Below are positions 7,122 to 13,029 of a stretch of DNA of 13,029 nt, one piece after another. Where the stretch lies: positions 1-13,029 of the forward strand of contig MU634346.1 in assembly GCA_026770595.1 (NCBI GenBank). The letters are read 5' to 3'. The stretch is from Ochromonadaceae sp. CCMP2298 (Eukaryota > Sar > Synurophyceae > Ochromonadales > Ochromonadaceae). The notes beneath the pieces are model-generated. The model was not told the DNA's origin and searched no databases. It was given only the letters and a program-made list of their open reading frames with translations. Each line of letters opens with the position of its first letter. The first letter of the stretch is position 1. Position numbers and translations under genes: made by a program.

Positions 7122-9158
7122 CTAGTAAGCTCCCGCGCCCATTGAGTCCCTGAAGGCATCCAGATCCGGCATCTCCCAGAAGATAATTTCGCCCGTAGAT
7201 CCGACAGAAACGATCGTTTTCTCATCCGGTGAGATCTTGACCGCCTTGATGGTGCCCGAGTGGCCCCGACCGATGGCGATGGGGAGGCCGTCGTCGTAGT
7301 GCCACATCTTGAGGTTTTTGTCTTTGGAGCCGGACACGAAGAACTCGCCGGAGTGAACGATGTCCAGAGTAGTCATGCCGTCCTCGCCGCCGTCGATGAC
7401 GCGGATGATCTGACCGTCTGCTGCGTCCCAGTAGGTGATTTTGTGGTTGGACCCGCAGGTGAGCATCTGCGACTCGTCGGGGTGGTACAGCACGCTATTG
7501 AAGACGTTCGGCTCGAACAGGGCCACCACCCTCACGCAGCGCTCCAGGTCCCATACGATGCAGGAGCCATCCGCTGAGGCCGAAATGCACTGGGAGAAGT
7601 CGGCGTTCACCTTGATGCAGTTGACCGCCCCCCTGTGCTCTTTGAGAGAGGCCAGCAACGCCTGGTGAGAGCTCGTCACCTTCCAGATGCGCACGCGACC
7701 CTCGTCGCCGCCAGATACGATCCGCCAGGGGGAGCGGGAGTCGTTATCTGCAATGCCCAGCGCAGTGACCTTCTCCGAGTGCGCGTCGGGAATTACGAAC
7801 TTCATACGACCCGTTTCAGGATAGAAAGCTCGGATCTTGCCGTCGTCCCACCCGGACAGGATGGCCCCTCCAGAGGGGGTAACGAGGGAGCACAGGCACT
7901 CGAGGTTGGGCACCTGGATGCGCAGCAGCTCCTTATTGTCCTTACTATTCCACACCCGGATGTCACCAAAGCTCGATGTGACTACCAGATCGGGGCAGCC
8001 GTCTGGGAAGGCGATGTCGTTGATGGCCCCGAAGTGGCAGGAGGTCTTGAGCTCTGCTCCGATCAGGTCGGAAGAGAGTTCGTACCTGTTGCACTGGTCC
8101 GTACCGACTGCGAATTTGGTGCCCTTGGGGTGAATGGCGATGGAGGTGACGCCACCCATAAGCTGTGTCTTGTAACCCGCCACCATGTTCAGGTTCGGGT
8201 TTACGAACGCGAGCGTGCCGTCACCCGCGCCTACGAGCACGTTCGTGTTGCCAGTGGCGGGGTTCTGAACGCAGAGGACGATGTTCGCGCCGTTAGCAAA
8301 GCGGTGCTTCGTTATACCCAGCAATTGCGGCACCGTTGTGTCTGGATCTTTGAAGGAAATCAGCTCGTTGCGGTCGATTGAGGCCTTGACGATGTCCCCA
8401 GTGGTGGTGCCGAAGTAGGCGATGCAGTCGTTGTCCTCGATAGTGATGCTCAGAAACACGCGCCGCACGGAGCCCAGTCTACAGTCCATTGCGTGCAATT
8501 TGGGCAGAGAGAAGTCCACCTGCCACACTTTGATGTGATAGTTGCCCGCAGTGACGACGCGGTCGTTACGGTTGTTGAGCCACTTCACGCAGAGCACGGA
8601 GTCCCTGGCTGCGGGAGAGCCACAGATCGCCACTCCCGATGCGGCGTCCCAGATCACCACAGTGTTGTCATCCTGGCCGCCGATGGTGGCGAGATAGGCG
8701 TTATTTGGGGAGAAAGAGATGCCCTGGACGCGTCCTAGGTGCTGCTTGAGTCTGTGGATGGTGGTTTTCTCTCCGAGCATGACAGTTCCGCAGTCCAGCA
8801 GTCTCTTCGCCTCCTCGAAGTCCCACACAATGATATCTGCCTTGACGCCCATCAGGTTCAATTGTCCAGATGCCAATGTCCTTCCGTCGTTCGACATCGC
8901 GATGCAAGATATCTCGTTGGAGTGCCCGTCCAGAAACGCCTCCTTATCCGACACGACATTCTTGACCACCACGAAGGATCCCAGCGGGTAGACGAGGTAC
9001 TTCCCGCAAGGAGAGTACAGCAGTGCCTGGCGAATCTTGCCTAAACAGAGGAAGAAGATAATGTTAGTGCGAGCGCGTGGAAAGCTTGGCATAGTTGGGG
9101 GGCTGTTGGGCTCACCATTGAAGCCAATCACGGACTTGATCTTCAGGTCGACGGACAT
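7122..9158 (-). CDS. CFAP52: Cilia- and flagella-associated protein 52 (WDR16)
   Basis: Two minus-strand exons, 9158-9116 and 9040-7122, encode 653 residues (human CFAP52 is about 620). The 75-base intron (donor GTGAGC, acceptor TTTAG) has no stop and keeps frame, but removing it restores the family start IGFNGKIRQALLYSPCGKYL. The protein is built almost wholly of WD40 repeats, expected to form two propellers. Family-specific segments are GVKADIIVWDF, FSPNNAYLATIGGQDD, FGTTTGDI, SFGDIRVWNSKDNKELLRI, WDDGKIRAFYPETGR, GGDEGRVRIW, ADGSCIVWDL and GHSGTIKAVKISPDEKTIVS. CFAP52 is a microtubule inner protein of axonemal doublets, needed for motile cilia. Its presence argues for a motile flagellum at some life stage. 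It diverges from the oxidase gene across 370 bases. Confidence 0.96.
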   Translation of the reverse strand: MSVDLKIKSVIGFNGEPNSPPTMPSFPRARTNIIFFLCLGKIRQALLYSPCGKYLVYPLGSFVVVKNVVSDKEAFLDGHSNEISCIAMSNDGRTLASGQLNLMGVKADIIVWDFEEAKRLLDCGTVMLGEKTTIHRLKQHLGRVQGISFSPNNAYLATIGGQDDNTVVIWDAASGVAICGSPAARDSVLCVKWLNNRNDRVVTAGNYHIKVWQVDFSLPKLHAMDCRLGSVRRVFLSITIEDNDCIAYFGTTTGDIVKASIDRNELISFKDPDTTVPQLLGITKHRFANGANIVLCVQNPATGNTNVLVGAGDGTLAFVNPNLNMVAGYKTQLMGGVTSIAIHPKGTKFAVGTDQCNRYELSSDLIGAELKTSCHFGAINDIAFPDGCPDLVVTSSFGDIRVWNSKDNKELLRIQVPNLECLCSLVTPSGGAILSGWDDGKIRAFYPETGRMKFVIPDAHSEKVTALGIADNDSRSPWRIVSGGDEGRVRIWKVTSSHQALLASLKEHRGAVNCIKVNADFSQCISASADGSCIVWDLERCVRVVALFEPNVFNSVLYHPDESQMLTCGSNHKITYWDAADGQIIRVIDGGEDGMTTLDIVHSGEFFVSGSKDKNLKMWHYDDGLPIAIGRGHSGTIKAVKISPDEKTIVSVGSTGEIIFWEMPDLDAFRDSMGAGAY

Positions 9159-9528
9159 CGGATCGTAGATAGCGGGCGCGCTGGAAAACAGGGGGATTCA
9201 CTTCAACCCGACAACTGATTTCGATGCCGCAGCGGTCAACCTCTCAGCGTTCAGCTATTGTGGACACGATTGGATTCGTGCTGGAACGAAGTGGGTGACG
9301 GGAGGCTCATCGAAAAGTAATCTCATTGTGAAACCGCCGCCATCCCAAAGCACAAGGGATTAACCCTCTCTGGAGAATTAACCCTTTCCGATTTTGATGA
9401 GGGCGATCCATTGGACAGTTGGACGCGATCCCAGTGGGATCCTTCTTACATCGTTCTCGTATGGCCATAAGATCGTTCACCTCTAGGAACCCCTGTTCTC
9501 GTATTCCTTTCGGACTCGATTCCCAAGC
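9159..9528. promoter_or_regulatory. Divergent promoter region, CFAP52 / D-amino-acid oxidase
   Basis: These 370 bases separate two start codons pointing away from each other and must hold both promoters. Visible elements are two copies of ATTAACCCT (9359-9367 and 9377-9385, 18 bases apart) and a dyad GATCCCA-g-TGGGATC around 9428-9442. No clear TATA box is seen. Function is inferred from position only. Confidence 0.5.
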
Positions 9529-10790
9529 ATGCTCGCTGTGAGGAAGAAGATTGCAGTGGTGGGCGCGGGAACAGTGGGACTGAGCGTCGCACTCAGATTG
9601 AAGGAGCAGTTCCCCAATGATGTGGACGTGACCGTAATCGCGGCTGAGTTTCTGCAGCAGACGACTAGCTACAGCTCTGGTGGGCTGTGGGAGCCTTACC
9701 AGATCGCGGGCACTTCTGACGCGCAGGTCAACGAGTGGGGCCAGTACGCCTTCGAGCACTTCAAGCAGCTGTACCACTCCCCGGACGCCGCAGCCGCCGG
9801 CGTGCAGCTCTTGAACGCCTACACGCTCCTAGAGGCCGATGATAACACCCCAGATCCCTCGTGGAAGGACATCGTCTTCAACTTCAAGAACCTCTCCCAG
9901 GCAGACGTGCAGAAAATGGGACTTCCGAGAAACTTCGTGCGTGGTTTCCAGTTCAGCACCTTTGTTATAGATCAGAAGTACTATATGAAGTACCTGACCC
10001 GCTCCCTCGAGACACTGGGCGTGCGCTTCGAGCAGCGCAGGCTGTCCAGTTTGCAGGAACTGGATGGCGCCCAATACGACTTAATTGTGAACTGCACGGG
10101 CCTGGGCTCTGCGCAGCTCCTGAACGACAAAGATATGTACCCTATCCGCGGCCAGGTGCTGCGCGTGAGGTAATATACCTAATCCTTGCATAGCAACAAT
10201 GCCTACACTACCTAAAATACCTAATCCAACTCCAAATCCGACCTTATTCTTCCCTCCAGAGCGCCCTGGGTGAAGGACATTTGGTTCTGGGGGTCCAGCT
10301 ACATGATCCCTAATGTCGATACAGTAGTATTGGGGGGCACGGCAGATAAGGGCAACTGGAGCACCACTGTGAGCTTAGACGACACCAAGAAGATTTTGGA
10401 TAATATCGCGAAAGTGTTCCCTTCGATTCACGACGCCCCCATCGTAAGATTCCCTCCCCTCCCCCGTGTGCGATGCGCCGTCCTTGAATATACACCCCCA
10501 GTCGTGCTAACACGTCTCAACCTCCTTTCGTGTCTTAGGAGAGCGTATGGGTGGGTCTGCGGCCGGGAAGATCTCCCCTCCGCATTGAGAGCGAAGTAAC
10601 GACCAGCCTACGACCAGTACCTACACCCATCGTGCACTGCTACGGCCACGGGGGATCGGGTATAACACTGGCTATGGGCTGTGCGCAGGACGTGACTATG
10701 AATCATGTACATGGGCTGCTGCAGCTGCCTACCCTTAGTAGGGCGCACAGACCCGCATACGAAGAGTTCCGCCCGCGATCAAAACTGTGA
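9529..10790 (+). CDS. DAO: D-amino-acid oxidase, peroxisomal (C-terminal SKL)
   Basis: Three exons, 9529-10169, 10260-10443 and 10539-10790, give 358 residues, close to the usual ~347. The N-terminus has the FAD-binding VVGAGTVGLS, followed by SSGGLWEPY and the conserved NCTGLGS. The second half has APWVKDIWFWGSSYMIP, VVLGGTADKGNW, WVGLRPGRSPLRIE with Arg283 in the place of the substrate carboxylate-binding arginine, and HCYGHGGSGITLAMG. The enzyme uses FAD and oxygen to turn D-amino acids into 2-oxoacids, ammonia and hydrogen peroxide. The last three residues are Ser-Lys-Leu, the classical PTS1 signal, so import into peroxisomes is expected, where catalase could remove the peroxide. The active-site lid before SSYMIP is shorter than in mammalian DAAO, so D-aspartate oxidase is an open alternative. 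Donors are GTAATA and GTAAGA. Confidence 0.93.
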
Positions 10791-10917
10791 TTAGCTCTTG
10801 TGACTATCTCTTGCGAAGCGTCTATCTGCTGTCTGCATGGAGCTATGAAAAAAGATTTATGTCGCTTAAGCCTTAGAGCTCATCAATTACCAACAAAATT
10901 CCCCCATGCAAATTAGT
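10791..10917. other. Convergent spacer, oxidase / malate dehydrogenase
   Basis: Only 127 bases separate the two stop codons. No AATAAA is seen for either strand. A run of six A (10849-10854) is the only simple sequence. The short distance suggests overlapping 3' untranslated regions. Confidence 0.5.
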
Positions 10918-12315
10918 TTACTTGGAGTTCTGGACATACTCCGCGCCCTTCTTGGCCTGCGCTACGAGGTCGGGGATCATGGCGTCCAGGATGGCCTGCT
11001 CGCTGGCCGAGATCTTTCCATAGTGCAGCACCTCCTCAACCCCGTTGGGCCCCAGGCGCACAGGCGTGGAGAAGAAGGGGGCCGCGGTGAGGTCGTTCTC
11101 CACAAAGGAGCACTCGATTACGTCCTTCTTGCCCCCAATGGCGGACAGCAGCTTGCTGGCGAAGACCTGGCCCGCGTAAGCCTATTCGGGTAAAAATGAA
11201 GAAAACGATAAAAACGATCAAATTAGGGATGAAATGGTAAGAATTGAAGCACCAGAGTGGGAATTAAAGCACAGGAGGAGGAGAATAAAAGAATAAAAGG
11301 ATGAAAGAATCGCACCATGGAGAGGGTAGCCGAGCCTGCGCCGTCCTTGGCCTTCACTACCTCATCTCCCCCGAACTGGATGCGGTGCGTGAGCTTCTCG
11401 ATGTCGTCGGCTGAGAACTTGGCGTTGGGCACCTAGGTACGTGGAAGGCGTCAGTGGTTAGTGGTGAGGTATGCATGTACATATATATACATGTATGTAT
11501 ACATGTATGTATATGTATATGTATAGATATGTATGGAAGTATATGTGGATGTATATATACATGAATAATGTGTGTATACCTGGGAGAGTAGGGGCAGGAT
11601 GGTGGTGCCGGCGTGGCCACCGATCACGTTCACCTTGGTCGCGTACACGTCCGTACCTGGCAACATGGGATGGGACAGAAGCGAGGGGTGGGATGAATGG
11701 TGGGATGAATTGTGTGATGAGTGGGTGACGAGTGAGGGCTAAAATGCGGTGCTGGGATGAAGACCTTTGCATAATTATACCTTGGTTATCGGCCACGAAA
11801 GTGTTAGCGCGAACGACATCCAGAGTGGTCACCCCGAAGAGCTTCTTGGGGTTGTAGACTCCATGCTTCTTCATCGTCTCGGCGAAGATCGGGACAGTGG
11901 AGTTGACGGGGTTACTGATCACTAGGAACATCGCCTCGGGGCAGTTCTTGGCGCAGGCCTCAGCCAGGCCCATCACGATGCCGGCGTTGGTGTTGAACAG
12001 ATCGTCTCTGGTCATCCCGGGCTTGCGCGGCACTCCGGCGGGGATAACCACGACCTTGGCGCCCTTAAGAGCAGCGCCCACCTCCTCCATGCCCACGTGG
12101 CCGGTCACCTGGGCCTTCGTGCAGCAGTGGGAAATATCCGAGGCCACACCGGGGGTGCGGACGACATCGAACAGAGACAGCTCAGTCACTTGCGGGTCGA
12201 GCTTCATCAGGAGGGCCAGTGTCTGGCCGATGCCACCGCTGGCACCCAGCACGGCGACCTTGTAGGTCCTCGTGCCGAGAGCGGACACCCTCCTGAGATT
12301 GGAAGCGAACATCAT
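10918..12315 (-). CDS. MDH: NAD-dependent malate dehydrogenase, mitochondrial type
   Basis: Four minus-strand exons, 12315-11781, 11656-11580, 11432-11316 and 11181-10918, encode 330 residues. The first 18, [18 protein letters not shown], are rich in Arg and Ser with no acidic residue, like a mitochondrial targeting peptide. Then follow the Rossmann motif [13 protein letters not shown], Asp50 at the end of the second strand (NAD preference), [16 protein letters not shown] with substrate-binding Arg97 and Arg103, ISNPVN, the Asp166 and Arg169 pair in TTLDVVR, and catalytic His193 in IGGHAG. The C-terminal part has [20 protein letters not shown] and a normal end. The enzyme interconverts malate and oxaloacetate. 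Introns are 124, 147 and 134 bases; the second holds a TA/TG-rich microsatellite. Two adjacent ATGs (12315, 12312) are possible starts. It is related to bacterial and mitochondrial MDH, not to the cytosolic LDH-like type. Confidence 0.94.
11465..11565. repeat. TATG/TACA microsatellite in malate dehydrogenase intron 2
   Basis: An irregular run of ATGTATGTATATG-like units with several self-complementary ATGTACAT and ATACATGTAT cores. It lies within intron 11433-11579 and makes both strands appear open, producing spurious frames. Confidence 0.85.
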
Positions 12316-12723
12316 TGCGATCAAAGAATGTGGTCCGGGAGAGAATTGGGGATAGAATTGTGGCGATCTGAAGATCTCCAGCAGTAGGATTCCAACAGGA
12401 ACTTCTCACTGCTTTTGCGAGAGGGGGTATTCCGACCCTGTTCGAAAGACCTCTTTTTCCTCCCCAAAATACCTCGTTTGAGCCCCTTGGTGAAATTACA
12501 CTTTTGCAGGGCTGAAACAGTCAAAGTGAGGGAAAAAGGGCTCAACCCTCATTAGCACACAGGACACACACATCGAGGCACCCCACTCGTCCATTCCGGG
12601 CGTTGTGTTGACCTTGTGTGTCTGGGACCAGTCCTACCATCCAGAGGCCCACATCCACAGGCCCACATCAAGAGGCCCATATTTCGGCCCGTCGGAACCC
12701 CCCTCATATATATATTTAGAGCC
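12316..12723. promoter_or_regulatory. Divergent promoter region, MDH / ankyrin-like gene
   Basis: These 408 bases lie between two outward-facing start codons. Three tandem 14-base units beginning AGGCCCA (12645, 12659, 12673) resemble the GGCCCA 'site II' type of promoter element. A TATATATAT stretch at about 12706-12716 is only a few bases before the ATG of the ankyrin-like gene, so if it is a TATA box the leader would be extremely short; alternatively the following TTTAG is a splice acceptor. No gene is seen here. Confidence 0.5.
12645..12686. repeat. Three 14-bp direct repeats with GGCCCA core
   Basis: Units AGGCCCACATCCAC, AGGCCCACATCAAG and AGGCCCATATTTCG follow each other with exactly 14-base spacing. 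They are 38-79 bases upstream of the ankyrin-like ATG, a position fitting transcription-factor sites. Confidence 0.85.
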
Positions 12724-12940
12724 ATGTTTAACTTCATATTCGATGGGAAGATCGGGGACATGTTGGCACCCGTCGTGCCCACGAATAAACTCTTCCTGGC
12801 CATCCAGCACCACAAGAATGACGACGTTCATCATCTGATGCTGGGCACAGATCTGAAGAATACGGAGGGGGGCTATGGAGCCATCCACGTGGCTTGTAGA
12901 TACAACAATCGATTCGCCCTGGAGCTGCTGCTGACCCAAG
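12724..12940 (+). CDS. Ankyrin-like repeat protein, first exon (partial)
   Basis: The exon starts at ATG 12724 (MFNFIFDGKIGDMLAPVVP) and ends in phase 1 at CCCAAG before a GTTCGT donor, giving 72 residues. GYGAIHVACRYNNRFALELL fits the ankyrin consensus, in which G-x-T/A-x-x-H-x-A is followed by a helix pair and LL. The preceding LFLAIQHHKNDDVHHLML also fits the second half of an ankyrin repeat. Ankyrin repeats mediate protein binding, so no specific role can be given. The intron runs off the window end, so the rest of the gene is missing. The frame stays open upstream to about 12616, so an earlier start cannot be excluded, but the TATA-like stretch lies there. Confidence 0.65.
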
Positions 12941-13029
12941 GTTCGTCTATTTTCTCGTCCAGCTTCAAAATCGGCTCAACTGAATACGCCCCTCCTCCCC
13001 TCCCCTGACCTCACCTAATGCTCCCCCCC
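12941..13029 (+). other. Start of intron 1 of the ankyrin-like gene
   Basis: After the donor, the sequence turns C/T-rich (from about 12990) and ends in a run of C at the window edge. Nothing here looks coding. Confidence 0.5.

Noticed and set aside
7635-8381. Plus-strand open frame of 248 codons
   Set aside because: It is antisense to the CFAP52 coding exon, whose product is clearly recognised; a shadow of high-GC codon use.
11458-11780. Extension of malate dehydrogenase exon 1 into the following intron
   Set aside because: The open frame continues by chance after the GTATAATT donor; the family sequence resumes only in the exon at 11656, so splicing is clearly better.

Overview
This window is nuclear DNA from a single-celled, flagellated eukaryote. 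The genes are split by short GT-AG introns (68 to 226 bases) that can be joined in frame. Their products are eukaryotic: a PC4 coactivator, a PEX4-type E2 enzyme, an XPF-like meiotic factor, the ciliary protein CFAP52, a peroxisomal D-amino-acid oxidase and a malate dehydrogenase with a mitochondrial-type leader. The cell therefore probably has a motile flagellum, peroxisomes with PTS1 import, mitochondria or related organelles, and meiosis. I cannot assign a lineage from this sequence.

Layout. (1) 1-1010: two internal exons of a minus-strand C2-domain gene, with an 8-bp-monomer minisatellite organised in exact 120-bp higher-order units just upstream of them, probably in the preceding intron. 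(2) 1011-1674: no gene I can support. (3) 1675-1875 and 3553-3764: two direct copies of a ~200-bp repeat with a strong hairpin, each just 5' of a start codon. (4) 1891-2362: PC4/SUB1, plus strand, three exons. (5) 2706-3346: PEX4-like E2, minus strand, three exons. (6) 3520/3805-6937: a large SHOC1/ZIP2-like protein, plus strand, three exons, with low-complexity and tandem repeats in its middle. (7) 7122-9158: CFAP52/WDR16, minus strand, two exons. (8) 9529-10790: D-amino-acid oxidase ending in SKL, plus strand, three exons. (9) 10918-12315: NAD malate dehydrogenase, minus strand, four exons. (10) 12724 onward: first exon of an ankyrin-like gene, plus strand, leaving the window.

The eight genes alternate strand perfectly (- + - + - + - +), giving convergent pairs with close 3' ends and divergent pairs that probably share promoters. 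The genes do not form one pathway. The clearest functional link is peroxisomal: PEX4 would recycle the PTS receptor that imports the SKL-tailed oxidase.

The least ordinary items are the hairpin repeat placed before two unrelated genes, the 120-bp higher-order minisatellite, two neighbouring introns of one gene that look related in sequence, and opposite-strand ATGs sharing one CATG at the PEX4 start. No mobile element with coding capacity, RNA gene or CRISPR array was found.
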